Source: Colletes latitarsis (Eukaryota > Arthropoda > Insecta > Hymenoptera > Colletidae). From it: a stretch of 64,000 nucleotides of DNA. Position 1 is the stretch's first letter. Each line of letters starts with the position of its first letter. Below the pieces are notes generated by a model. The model worked only from the letters and a program-made list of their open reading frames with translations, made no database searches and had not been told where the DNA came from. The translations under genes were made by a program, and so were the position numbers. The DNA is taken from contig NC_135141.1 in the NCBI RefSeq assembly GCF_051014445.1, forward strand, positions 13,020,001 to 13,084,000, given 5' to 3'. Positions 32,143 through 42,558 of the stretch are shown one piece after another.

Positions 32143-32706
32143 TCAATCCGATTCAGACGGTGTGGTGATAGCACAGCTGCATAGAGTAATTTGTTGATCT
32201 GTTTCGGTAAAAACTTCTTCCAATATTTTGTAAAATTTGTTAGCTGGTAATTTGTGTAAATCTCCTGTTACAGAGATTCGAAAGGAATTTATTTGATTTT
32301 GGTCCAGGGTATGTCTGAGAGTCTTTAACCCATGGGATACATCTTTTGCCGTAATATTGTCGTAAAAATTGTCAGAAATTACTATACTGAAGGTTTTAAA
32401 CAATCCATTGTCTGAAGTCAATACGTGTCCCTTTTTCGGTTGCGCTGCCAAAAGATCCGGTTTATTAATTATTTCGGTGTCCAGTAATACTTTTCCTACG
32501 GTGGATATTAGGTTGCAATCTGCTGATATGAAGTGCGCGTAATGTCCGTTTTCCGCAGCGAGGGTGTTCGAAGAAACAGTTATTTTATAAGATTGTTTTG
32601 ACGCAGTGTATCGGTGCTCGTTTTCGTCGGTTAAAACATCTGTGTCGGATGCGTATGGTAGGTAAGGGTCAGGCGTGTGGTCAAAGGCGTCAGGTAGCCG
32701 TTCTGC

Positions 32707-32708
<2 letters not shown>
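32143..32708 (-). pseudogene. Gypsy-2 pol spacer upstream of integrase
   Basis: Antisense open frame reading from ERLPDAFDHTP to CAITTPSESD, continuous with the integrase but for the stop. It holds LTSDNGLFKTF and GDLHKLPANKFYK. This is probably the stretch between RNase H and the zinc-binding domain; function is unclear. Confidence 0.65.
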
Positions 32709-32739
<31 letters not shown>

Positions 32740-33254
32740 TCGTGGGGAAAATCTTCGAAAGACTCCCTCCCACCTCCTTGGGGAGAGGTGGGAGGGGTGT
32801 GTGGGATTCCCCGCGCCCGTACAACGACAGGCGCGGGACCTACCCACTAAAAACCCCACGGTGACCCTTCGGCACGCTTTGGGAGGATACCGGGAATCGC
32901 TCGAAGCATTCTTCCGGTATCCTCCCCGTGCCCGCGCTTTCGCGCCCATCCCCCGGGGGGACAATCGGTCCCCCCAGTAGACACACTGCCTCATAGCGGC
33001 GGGACGGGGCCACACCATCCCGCCGCTATCCGTCCCGGGGCCGCGTTTAGTGGCGGCTGCGAGCCCCAACTCGCAACCGCCCGCGACCCCGTTTCCACCC
33101 CTCGGCGGCCGGGCGTTCATGGCCGCACCAGACCGCCGAGGGTGCCTCCCCTTGCGACGGACCGGTAGGGGGAGGCACTCCTACCCCCAACCGGTCCGAC
33201 CCAGCGCCGCCTGGCGGGAGGAGGATCCCCTCAGGACCCCCCTCCCAGCCTAGG
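32709..33254 (-). other. R1 3' UTR, copy I
   Basis: It includes the stem-loop 32882-32925 with perfect 10-bp arms (extended by CGG/CCG), an inverted CCCTCCCACCT/AGGTGGGAGGG next to the tail and a GC-rich stem around 32812-32838. Confidence 0.85.
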
Positions 33255-34877
33255 TCATCCGCCACGCCGAGGCGGCTGCCCGCGACGCCTCGCGACCGGG
33301 CGACGACCTCGGGCCACCGCACGAGCGCGAGCTTCGGCGCGCCGCTGAAGCTCGCGCTCCCTCCCCGCGGCCTCCTTCTGCAACATTACGTTCTCGCAGA
33401 AGGAGGCCACGGCCCTCCACTTCTCCTCGCTGCCGAGCATTGCGCGCACCACGCCCGGCAGCGAGACATCCCGCCCGACGACGCCGACCAGGACACGGCG
33501 CTCCCCCTCCCACGCGGGGCATACCTCCAGGGTATGATCCGCCGTGTCCTGCTCAGCGTCGCAGTGGCAGCAACGCGCCGTCGGCTCCTTCCCTATCCGG
33601 CACAGGTATCTTCCGAAGCTGCCATGCCCGGAAAATACCTGTGCCATCCGGTAGGTGAGGCTGCCATGGCCTCTGTCCAGCCACTCCTTCAGGAGTGGCC
33701 GAACCGCCCCGACAGTCCGGTGCCCCGCGGTTGGCAGAGCCAGCCGCTCCTGCCACGCGAGCAACACGGACTGCCGGGCCTGGCGCCTCAAATCGCCCCA
33801 AGCAGGTTCCTGCCCGCCCGGGACCGCCCCCACCCCCGCGCGACGGTCGACGCGGTGCCGGTACATCACCGCGTGCGACCGCGCGAGCAGGTCCATGGGC
33901 GGCATCCCCGCTAGAACCGTCGCCGCCTCATGTGACATGGTCCGATACCCGCGGACGACCCTGAGCGCCATGCGCCGCTGCACCCGACGCAGCATAGTCA
34001 TGCTGCGCCGGGAGGCAGCCAGGTCGTCCGCCCAGACGGGGGCCCCGTATAGGGCCACCGACTGGACCATTGCCACATAGAGGCGACGAACTCGGCCCGC
34101 CGGGCCCCCCAGGTTGGGCAGGATCCGGCCCAGAGCCGCAACCATCCTTTCCAACCGGGGGACCAGGCAGCGGAAATGCTTCTCGAAACGCCAGTGGCTA
34201 TCGAGGATCAGCCCCAGATACCTGATCTGGGGCTTCACCTCGATGTCAGCCCCACCCACCCGAATCAGAGGGGGTGGCGGATCCTGCCGAGGTGAATGAA
34301 ACGCAATCACCTCGGTCTTATGGACCGCCACCGTCATCCCCATCCCCCTGATCCGGTTGACGACGCGTTGCGACCCCTCCTCCGCGCGACGCATGGCGCT
34401 CCCCCAGTGCGCCCCGACGGCCAGCACCAGTGTGTCATCCGCATAACACACCGTGCTGACGCCGTCGGGGAGGCCGGCCCGCAACACCGAGTCGTACGCG
34501 ATGTTCCACAGGAGTGGCCCGAGGACCGACCCCTGCGGAACACCGCAGTACACCTCCCTCCGCATATCACCATCCCGGCCCGGATACTCCATCCACCTGC
34601 CGCGGAAATAATCCCCGACGACCGCCCTGAGACAAGGGGGGACTCGATGATATTCGAGTCCCCTCCTTATCTCTTCCCAGGGGAGGGTGTTAAAGGCATT
34701 GGCAATATCCAAGGATATTGCCAATGCCACCCCTCCCCGGGAGACGGCCGCCTCCGAGAGGGCCCTCACACGACCTATCGCGTCGATAGTCGATCGGCCC
34801 CCCCGGAAACCGAACTGGCAGTCGGCCAGACCGGGATCACCCCGCGACAGGTGCTCGACGAGGCGGGCAGCAATCAC
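33255..34877 (-). CDS. R1 ORF2: reverse transcriptase and C-terminal finger (5'-truncated), copy I
   Basis: 540 codons without a stop. RT motifs in order: FGFRGGRSTIDAIGR, SLDIANAFNTLPW (motif A), GVPQGSVLGPLLWN (motif B), VCYADDTLVLAV (motif C), KTEVIAFHSP and RYLGLILDSHWRF. The C-terminal part has RGYRTMSHEAAT and the finger CCHCDAEQDTADHTLEVC. R1 proteins act by nicking DNA and reverse-transcribing their RNA at the nick. The endonuclease and RT N-terminus are missing, so the copy cannot move, but its intact frame suggests a fairly recent insertion. Confidence 0.9.
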   Translation of the reverse strand: MIAARLVEHLSRGDPGLADCQFGFRGGRSTIDAIGRVRALSEAAVSRGGVALAISLDIANAFNTLPWEEIRRGLEYHRVPPCLRAVVGDYFRGRWMEYPGRDGDMRREVYCGVPQGSVLGPLLWNIAYDSVLRAGLPDGVSTVCYADDTLVLAVGAHWGSAMRRAEEGSQRVVNRIRGMGMTVAVHKTEVIAFHSPRQDPPPPLIRVGGADIEVKPQIRYLGLILDSHWRFEKHFRCLVPRLERMVAALGRILPNLGGPAGRVRRLYVAMVQSVALYGAPVWADDLAASRRSMTMLRRVQRRMALRVVRGYRTMSHEAATVLAGMPPMDLLARSHAVMYRHRVDRRAGVGAVPGGQEPAWGDLRRQARQSVLLAWQERLALPTAGHRTVGAVRPLLKEWLDRGHGSLTYRMAQVFSGHGSFGRYLCRIGKEPTARCCHCDAEQDTADHTLEVCPAWEGERRVLVGVVGRDVSLPGVVRAMLGSEEKWRAVASFCENVMLQKEAAGRERELQRRAEARARAVARGRRPVARRRGQPPRRGG

Positions 34878-34902
34878 ACGCTCGAAGAGCTTGCCCCCCT
34901 GG

Positions 34903-35640
34903 AAGAGCTTGGCATCGCTTCCGTCAGGGCGAAGCGGGCCGTGACTGGGGGTCTCCTGCTGGAGATCCCCGGTCCAGACGGCGGCGTGAAGGCCGACCGA
35001 CTCGCCCAGAGGCTCCGGGAGCAGCTGGGCGTGCGGGGTGTCCGGGTCGCCCGGCCCACGAAGAGCACGGAAATGCGAGACGCGTGTGTCCGCGCCCGAC
35101 GCCAGTACACCCGCGCGCGCCGTCGTCTACGGAGGGACGATAGCGTGGCGCGGGCGAGGGCAGATGACCTGTATGAGGCATACCGCATGTCGCGGATGGC
35201 TCTGCGGGTCGCCATCAAACGGGCCAAGACCCAGGCATGGAAGGAGCTCCTCGAAACCCTTGATGACGACCCTTGGGGGCGCCCTTATAAGGTGGTGCCG
35301 AACATGCTCCGCCCGTGGGCGCCCCCCGTCACCGAGGGTCTTGACCCCCGGCTGCTGGAGGGCGTGGTCAATACTCTCTTCCCAATTGGGGAGATGGGAC
35401 CACGTCCTCCGGCAGAGGCGACGGCCCCGTTGGAGTGGGTGGCCGAGCCGGGGGTCACGCAGGGGGAGCTGGCCGCAGCAATCAGACGGCTCGGGGCGCG
35501 TAACACGGCCCCGGGTCCGGTTGGTATGCCTGGCCGGGTTTGGGTCTTGACCCACGGCGTCCTTGGGGCCGACCTCGGGCGGTTGTTTAACCGATGCCTG
35601 AGGGACGGGCGATTCCCCCCCCCCCCCCCAGTTGGAAGGT
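34903..35640 (+). pseudogene. R1 ORF1-ORF2 linker fusion, copy J
   Basis: A continuous frame (part of 34296-35747) in which ORF1 up to RPTKSTEMR is joined in frame to the ORF2 linker (DACVRARRQYTRARRR, ARADDLYEAYR, WGRPYKVV). The joint lies at a 10-base match between the two parents, CGGAAATGCG in ORF2 and CGGAGATGCG-like in ORF1. The endonuclease is lost. The 5' part of the long frame reads through antisense copy I and is not meaningful. Confidence 0.8.
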
Positions 35641-36415
35641 GGCGAGGATGGTCCTCCTCCGGAAGGAGGGTCGGCCCGCGGAGTCTCCATCCGCATACCC
35701 GCCCATCTGTCTCCTCGACGAGGTGGGCAAGCTCTTCGAGCGAGTGATTGCTGCCCGCCTCGTCAAGCACCTGTCGCGGGGTGCTCCGGGCCTGGCCGAC
35801 TGCCAGTACGGTTTCCGGGGGGGCCGGTCGACGGTCGACGCGATCAGTCGGGTCAGGGTCCTCTCGGAGTCGGCCGTCTCCCGGGGAGGGGTGGCGTTGG
35901 CGGTATCGCTGGATATTGCCAACGCGTTTAACACCCTTCCCTGGGGGGAGATACGGAGGGGGCTCGAATATCATCGGGTACCCCCGTGTCTCAGGGCAGT
36001 CGTCGGGGATTATCTCCGCGGCAGGTGGATCGAGTATCCGGGCCGGGATGGTGATATGCGGAGGGAGGTCTACTGCGGGGTTCCGCAAGGGTCGGTCCTC
36101 GGGCCACTCCTGTGGAACATCGCGTACGACGCGGTGTTGCGGGCCGACCTCCCCGACGGCGTCAGTGCCGTGTGTTACGCAGATGACACACTGGTGCTGG
36201 CCGTCGGGGCTCAGTGGGGGAGGGCCAAGCGCCTCGCCGAGGAGGGGGCGCAACGCGTCGTCGACCGGATCAGGGGGATGGGGATGACGGTGGCGGTCCA
36301 TAAGACCGAAGTGATAGCGTTCCACTCACCTCGGCAGGATCTGCCACCCCCTCTGATCCGGGTGGGTGGGGCTGATATCGAGGTGAAGCCCCGGATGAGG
36401 TACCTGGGGCGCTGA
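35594..36415 (+). pseudogene. R1 ORF2 reverse transcriptase, copy J
   Basis: RT motifs YGFRGGRSTVDAISR, SLDIANAFNTLPW, GVPQGSVLGPLLWN, VCYADDTLVLAV and KTEVIAFHSP are intact. It is out of frame with the linker because of a run of C at about 35612-35628. It ends in MRYLG followed by TGA where about 190 bp are deleted. All polymerase residues are present. Confidence 0.88.
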
Positions 36416-37122
36416 GGGTCGTCCGCGGCTACCGGACCGTGTCGCATGAGGCGGCGACGGTTCTTGCGGGGATGCCGCCCATGGATCTCCTCGCGCGGTC
36501 GCACGCGATGATGTATCGTCATCGTGTCGCCCGTCGCGCGGGAGTGGGGGCGGTCCCGGGAGAGCAGGAACCTGCTTGGGGCGATTTGAAGCGCCAGGCC
36601 CGGCAGTTCGTGGTGCTCGCGTGGCAGGAGCGGTTGGCCCTGCCAACTGCGGGGCACCGGACAGTCGGGGCTGTTCGGCCACTCCTGTGTGAGTGGCTGG
36701 ACAGAGGCCATGGAAGCCTTACTTACCGGATGGCACAGGTATTTTCCGGGCATGGTAGCTTGGGAAGATACCTGTGTCGGATAGGGAAGGAGCCGACGGC
36801 GCGTTGCTGCCATTGTGACGCCGAGCAGGACACGGCTGATCATACCCTCCAGGTATGCCCAGCTTGGGAGGGGGAGCGACGTGTCCTGGTCGGCGTCATA
36901 GGGCGGGATGTCTCGCTGCCGGGTGTGGTGCGCGCCATGCTCGGCAGCGAGAGGAAGTGGAGGGCCGTGGCCTCCATCTGCGAGACCGTAATGCTGCAAA
37001 AGGAGGCCGCGGGAAGGGAGCGCGAGCTTCAGCGGCGCGCTGAGTCTCGCGCTCGTATGGTGGCGCGAGGGCGTCGCCCGGGCGCCAGGCGTCGCGGGCG
37101 GCGGCCTTTATGCGGCGGATGA
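36416..37122 (+). pseudogene. R1 ORF2 C-terminal domain, copy J
   Basis: It starts after the deletion with LRVVRGYRTVSHEAAT and runs without stops through the finger CCHCDAEQDTADHTLQVC to the protein end (GRRPLCGG). It is nearly complete but detached from the RT by the deletion. Confidence 0.85.
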
Positions 37123-37637
37123 CCCTGGCTGGGAGGGGGGCCCTGAGGGGAGCCTTCTCCCGCCAGGCGGCGATGGGTCGGACCGGGTGGGTCCGGCCCA
37201 CGGGGAGGCACCCTCGGTGGCCTGGAGCGGCCATCAGCTCCCGGCCGCCGAGGGGTAGAAACGGGGTCGCAGGCGGTTGCGAGTTGGGGCTCGCAGCCCG
37301 CCACTAAATGCGGCCCCGGGACGGATGGCGGCGGGATGGAGTGGCCCCGTCCTGCCGCTGTGAGACAGTGTGTCTACCGGGGCGACCGTTTTGTCTCCCC
37401 TGGGGATGGGCGCAAAGCGCGGGCACGGGGAGGATACCCGAAGAATGCTTCGAGCGATTCCCGGTATCCTCCCAAATCGTGCGGAAGGGTCACCGTGGGG
37501 TTTTTAGTGGGTAGGTCCCGCGCCCGTCATTCTACGGGCGTGGGGAATCCCACACAACCCTCCCGCCTCTCCCCAAAGAGGTGGGAGGGAGTCTTTCGAA
37601 GATTTTCCCCACGACAAAAAAAAAAAAAAAAAAAAAA
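37123..37637 (+). other. R1 3' UTR and A tail, copy J
   Basis: Stem-loop 37429-37472 (GGAGGATACC/GGTATCCTCC). The stem CGCGCCCGT/ACGGGCGTG keeps pairing through a G-U change. The tail is 22 A. Confidence 0.85.
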
Positions 37638-38001
37638 GGACGAGTACCCCACTGGCGAGATGTGGGGAGATGCATCTCCCCACCTCGTCGAGGTACGCCT
37701 CAAATTCGCTGAGGCCCATAGCGGGCGACACGTAACACCCGGCCACCACCAGTTCCCCCCATTTAACCACCACAAAACCGTGGCCCCTTCCAACTACAGA
37801 GCACGGCAACGTGCCGCGTCCGTACTGCCAAGTGATCGCCGAGACACCGTTAAGGTCCCCCACCTAAACGGGGTGTTTGGGGACACGATAGGGCTCGGCG
37901 ATCACGGCCATCCCGATGTTCCACTGCCGGAGGGTTTGGAGCATGAGATCCTGATCCCCCCGGCAGTGGTTCAAATTGACATGGAGGAGGCGTGGAGACA
38001 T
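37638..38001 (-). pseudogene. R1 ORF2 endonuclease N-terminus, copy K
   Basis: The antisense sequence reads the endonuclease start (VNLNHCRGDQDLM, then AEPYRVPKHP), a TAG where copy D has Trp, then VGDLNGVSAITW, GRGHGFVVVKWGE and AGCYVSP. It stops at copy J. About 120 residues remain. Confidence 0.8.
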
Positions 38002-38010
38002 TATCGGGTC

Positions 38011-40832
38011 TCACCCGCGGCCTCCTCCAGGCCTCCCCTTCCAGCATTGAGGGGCACGACTGCGCGCCCCGGATCTTTGCCGCCGTACGAGGCCATCACC
38101 CCCCCGACTATGGGGCTCTGACCCGCACGGCGACTGGGTTGCCGCTTGCGGTGGGGGCACTGCAGCTCCCCCACCAGGCAAATCACAATCCGATTTCGTG
38201 GAGGTGGAGGGCGCCGAGTCGCAAGGCGCCACATCCACCTCCATCATCTCCGTCGCTGGGGGCGGTGCAGTTTTACACCCCACCACTTTCACTGCCGCCG
38301 CGACAGATGCTGGGGCGGGAATAGTCCCCGACACCACAGCAGGGGACGGCTGGGAACAAGCCGCCCCCTGAACCTCCATCGCGACGGGCAGCGGTGCCGG
38401 CTCAACACCAGCCGGCACCGTGGATGGGGGCACACCCGCCCCCTTCCCTTTCTTCCCCTTCCGTTTGGGGGGACGGCACGTCGCCCCACCCATGCGGTGA
38501 TCCGCTGGCCGCCCCAAGCCCACACATAGGGGGCATTTTGGGGCGGCCGTGCACTCCCTTGCGGTGTGGGAGGCCCCTCCGCAGCGGTAGCAGAGGCCGC
38601 TGCGATCAACAGTGCTGGTGCACCGCTGCCGGACATGGCCAAACTCCAGGCAGCGGTGGCACTGCAACGGCCTCGCGGCAAGCACCGCCAGCCGGGCCTC
38701 GAAGAAGCCGACCATTAGTCGGCCGGACTTCGCAAGCTTAGTTGCGGCGTGTAGGGGACAGCGGGCCCAGGCAGTAAACATGCCTGAGCTGTCCCGGCGG
38801 AGGTCACCAACGTTGACCTCCGCAGCGCCGCAACCCCCGGCGGTGGCAAGGGCCTCCCTAACAGCGTCCTGGGTGGCTGCCTCCGACAGGCCGGACACCC
38901 TTAACTCGGCCTGTTTCTGGGGGCAAGCCACCCGAACACCCCCGACCTGGAGGGCCCCCTCAAGACGCGCCCTCAGGGCGGTCGCCTTCTCCTTTCCCTT
39001 TTCACCGGGGATCGCCAATAGAAGCGCCCCGGTGACCGCCCTTGTGGGCCGCATTCCGGTGATGCCGAGATCCTTACAGATCTCGGGCATCACCCTAGTG
39101 AGGAGGGGGCCCAGGTCCTTCTCGCGTCCAGTGGCGGCGGTCACCGAGACCGCTGCATTTTTCGGGAGCCTCGGTAATTTGACCGCCGCTGCCTGGGCAC
39201 CACTCTTCTTCCTGCCAGCCGCAGTATTGGCGGCTGACCGACTCGCCGCGGAGGATTTGCCTGCCTTGACAGGGGGTGCGACAGCAGTTTGACACCTTCG
39301 GCGTTACCAGCAGCTTTCTTCTCCGGGTTTGTCTTGGGGTGTGTCGCAGGCTCTTTCACGAGGGCAGACGCACCACCCTGTTTCGCCGTCGCAGGCCCTT
39401 TCGCCTTCCCCTTGGCCGCCTCTGTCAATGCTGGCTTAGCGTCTTTCGATGTGAGGGCCGCTCCCACGGACGCAGATGGTGGCAGTGGACCTCTCCCGAG
39501 CGGCGGGCGGGATACAGCCCGCCACACCGCCTCAAAACGGGCATCCATACGGCCTTCTACGGCCGATATGTGCCCCGCCATCTCGGAAACCTTGTTGAGG
39601 GCTTCAGTCATCATGACCACTAAAGGGTTTCCGAATGCGGGGCTCTCCTTCTCAGGCGGGGCGGTGCCATCAGCAAGCGACGGTCCAGGAACCGCCGTCT
39701 TTTCCTCCATACCACAGTCCCCCTCGGCAAAAGTGGACGGCAGAAGATCCTTCCGCCGCGGCCGAGGGGCATAAGGCAGGTCATGGTCGAGCAGCGCCTC
39801 GCCGGCCTCCTCCTCTCCCGTTCTCAGCAGTCTACGCTGCTCCTCTTCGTACCTCAGGCGGCCCACTTCCCGCCTGAGGTGTTCCAACTCCCTGACCTTG
39901 ACCTTCACGGTCTCGGACAGTGTGGTGGCGGTCTTGTCCGCCACCTCCAGCCTCTTCTCGAGGGCCTTGGCCCTCGTCTCCCATTCGCCCTGGCGAATGA
40001 CTACCTCCCGGGCCGGTGTGTTCGGGTTTTCGGCCCGGTCAGCTCTGCCGTGAAGTTCCTCGGCGCTGACCATCGCCACCCGTGCTGCCAAGCGGAGCCC
40101 ACGGATGTCCGTCGTCTTAAGGTGGCTTGCGGTGTCTGCCACCCTGACGACGGACTCCAATTGCTCCTTGAGCCGGCCCAGGAGTTCGTCCAACTTCATG
40201 ACCTCCGCTATGTTGCGGAGGTCTGCCTGCTTTGGCAGGGCCTTCATGCCCGGACCAAGCTTCTTCGGGTCCACGAAGATGCCCCGGGGTCTAACAGCCG
40301 CGGGACCCTTCCTCTTCCTCTTGCCGGGCCTGTAATCGTCGTCACTAGTGTCGACGCTGTCGGGGTCGTCGGCGGTAGATATTCGAGGAGCCCACTCGTC
40401 GCCGTTATGGGAGTCTTCGTCGAGGCAGTCCCCAGCGCACGACGTCGCCACGCCTTTACCGTAGGCTGCGTCGCTCAACGAGAGCAGCGGTCCCTCAGCA
40501 TCATGCCTCTTACCGGGCGGAGACTCTCCCCCAGCCTTACGCCACTCGTTGATATTGAGCCGCTCCAGGCTGATAATGGGGTTGGAGTTGACCCTGAGAA
40601 GATCAACTTCCCCCTCTAGGTGGGTCCCCAGCGAGGGATTCACCATCTCCACATTCCTAACTGCGGGTTTATCCCCACTAGGATATGGTCCATCCAGTCT
40701 CTTGTCCATAAGAACATTGTCGATTGCCGATGTGCGTGCCATTCCGTAATCCATATTTCCAGTCCGGTTGTTTATAAGAGATCCATTCAATTCCATGTTT
40801 GTTCCCACGAGTGTGGTCGGAATGCAGGTCAA
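38011..40832 (-). pseudogene. R1 ORF1, ~940 codons, one frameshift, copy K
   Basis: The N-terminal frame 39141-40832 (563 codons) starts MTCIPTTLVGT; it has an acidic stretch (SVDTSDDD), a coiled-coil-like segment with heptads around LEKRLEVADKTATTLSETV and a Lys/Ala-rich part. After a frameshift near 39290 the frame 38011-39144 (377 codons) carries the family block GITGMRPTRAVTGALLL and three Cys-rich knuckles: CHRCLEFGHVRQRC, CYRCGGASHTARE and CPLCVGLGRPADHRMGGATC. It is much longer than copy A ORF1 because of the added N-terminal region. It probably binds element RNA. Confidence 0.85.
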
Positions 40833-41190
40833 CCCAGGCAGAGCCGCCTTGCCTGGGGAAGCCTAATACTGCGGCGGTTCGGCAGGTGCCCCCGGAGGTG
40901 GTCGCTAGGGATTGGGCCTTCTCTCCCAACCATGAATCCCATCGCCGCGAACCATAACTTAGGATTAGAGGGTAAGTTATAGAGTTACCATCCTCGCGGC
41001 CCAGGAGGTTAAGCCAAGGCCCACGTTCCTCCTGCCGTCACGTACCATTCACAAAACCAAAAATGGAGTTGTGAATGGGTCGTTGCGACAACCAACAGGA
41101 GGCTTACGGTGTGATTAGCATCAGGTACCTCGGGGTCGCTACGCCCCGTACTGCGCCGGACACCTGGCCGGACACAGCCCCTGAGGGGGT
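40833..41190 (-). other. R1 5' UTR, copy K
   Basis: 358 bp. The distal 200 bp match copy A, while the part next to ORF1 matches copy B only. The 5' terminus reads ACCCCCTCAGGGGCTG on the minus strand, containing CCCCTCAGGGG, an 11-base palindrome-like stretch. Confidence 0.75.
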
Positions 41191-42558
41191 ATAACCCAGA
41201 TCTAACCCAGACCTAACCGGTGTTATCTCCTAAAATATAGATAGAAACCAGGTTTAATTGACTGTTACAGTGTGGTATCACATTACTACGTGATCCAAAC
41301 CAGAAAAAAACCAGGATCTGGCAAACAAGCATGCGAAAGACGCAATAGTATGAGCCAGACGCGGGCATAACCCAGACCGAACACAGACCTAACCGGTGTT
41401 ATCCTGTAAAATATTGGTCGAAACCAGGTTTAATTGACTGTTACAGTGTGGTACTACATTTATACGTCATACAAACTAGAAAAAGCTTAGGATCTGGCCA
41501 ACAGTTATGCGAAAAACGCAATAGTGTGAGCCAGACGCTGGCAAATCCCATACCTGACCGGTGTTATTAACCAAAATACTGACTGAAACCAGGTTTAATT
41601 GACTGTTACAGTGTGGTATCACATTACTACGTCATCCAAACCAGAAAAAACCCAGGATCTGGCCAACAATTATGCGAAAAACGCAATAGTATGAGCCAGA
41701 CGCGGGCATAACCCAGACATAACCCAGACCTATCCGGTGTTATCAGCCAAAATACTGACTGAAACCAGGTTTAATTGACTGTCTCGATGTGCCACCACAT
41801 TGCTACGTGATTTAAACCAGAAAAAAACCTCGGAATGGCCAACAAGTGTACGAGAAACGCAAAAGCATAAGGCAGTGGAGGGCATATCCCAGACATAGCC
41901 CAGACCTAACCTGTGTTATCCCCAAAAATATTGATCGAAACCAGGTTTAATTGACCGTCTCACTGTGGTACCACATTACTACGTCATCCAAACCAGAAAA
42001 AAACCCAGGATCTGGCTAACATGTATGCGAGAAACGCAAAAGCATAAGCCCGTTGTGGGCATATCCCGGACATAACCCAGACCTAACCTGTGTTATCCCC
42101 TAAAATAGTGATCGCCACCATGTTTAATTGACAGTTTCAGTGTGGTATCACATTACTAAGAGATCCAAACCGGAAACAACCCAGGATCTGGCCAACAAGC
42201 ATGCGAGAAACGCAAAAGCATAAACCAGTTGAGGGCATATCCTAGACCTAACCCAAGGCTAACCGTTGTTATCCTGAAAAATATTCATTGAAACCAGGTT
42301 TAATTGACTGTTACAGTATGGTACTACATTACTAAGTCATCCAAACCAGAAACAAACCAGGACCTGGCCAACAAGTATGCGAAGAACAAAAAAGTATAAG
42401 CCAGTTGAGGGCATATACCAGACATAACCCAGACCTAACCTGTGTTATCCCCAAAAATATTGATCGAAACCAGGTTTAATTGACCGTCTCAGTGTGGTAT
42501 CACATTACTACGTCATCCAAACCAAAAAATAACCCAGGATCTGGCAAACAAGTATGCG
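41191..42558. repeat. Satellite array, part 1 (~176-bp unit, about 8 copies)
   Basis: The marker GGTTTAATTG recurs at 41251, 41427, 41592, 41768, 41944, 42121, 42298 and 42473 (spacing 165-177, mostly 175-177). Each unit has AAACCAGGTTT (a palindrome around one base) and ATGCG-AAAAA-CGCA (short inverted repeat). Units fall into subtypes by the stretch after CGCAA: AGTATGAGCCAGACGC or AGCATAAGCCAGTTGAGG. The last unit is cut by a BEL solo LTR at ATGCG. Confidence 0.92.

Larger units (their letters stand above)
31336..32708 (-). mobile_element. Gypsy-type element Gypsy-2, internal fragment
   Basis: An antisense pol fragment covering the RNase H-integrase spacer and the integrase. It supplies the part that Gypsy-1 lacks, but lies in the opposite orientation. 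Its upstream end (32708) is cut by the T tract of R1 copy I. No LTR is attached. Confidence 0.8.
32709..34895 (-). mobile_element. R1-clade LINE copy I, best-preserved ORF2 C-terminal half
   Basis: A 30-nt T tract (32709-32738), the 3' UTR to about 33254, then ORF2 from 33255. Homology ends near 34895, where copy J starts in the opposite direction within a shared GAAGAGCTTG. No duplication flanks it. Copy M at the window end has a nearly identical 3' UTR. Confidence 0.85.
34896..37637 (+). mobile_element. R1-clade LINE copy J with two internal deletions
   Basis: A sense copy head to head with copy I. It starts in ORF1 (LEELGIASVRAKRAV), jumps at 35068-35077 (CGGAAATGCG) into the ORF2 linker, continues through RT to about 36413, jumps again to the C-terminal part, then the 3' UTR and a 22-nt A tail (37616-37637). 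Its tail abuts the endonuclease region of copy K. No target-site duplication could be matched at the left end. Confidence 0.85.
37638..41190 (-). mobile_element. R1-clade LINE copy K (long-ORF1 sub-family), complete 5' end
   Basis: Antisense. From the right: 5' UTR 40833-41190, ORF1 40832 to 38011, ORF2 start about 38001, endonuclease cut at 37638 by copy J. The 5' end joins satellite sequence at 41191, so copy K inserted in or next to the satellite array. Copy B (2402-2821 and 5956-6395) and the 86-bp piece at 14796 are of the same sub-family. Confidence 0.88.

Noticed and set aside
34296..34895. Long sense frame leading into the J fusion ORF
   Set aside because: It reads the antisense strand of copy I RT; only the part after about 34903 has protein homology.
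36439..37122. Independent host gene
   Set aside because: It is the C-terminal domain of R1 ORF2, matching copies C, D, H and I throughout.
39289..40619. Several long sense-strand frames opposite copy K ORF1
   Set aside because: They are shadows of a GC-rich coding strand; no domains are seen.
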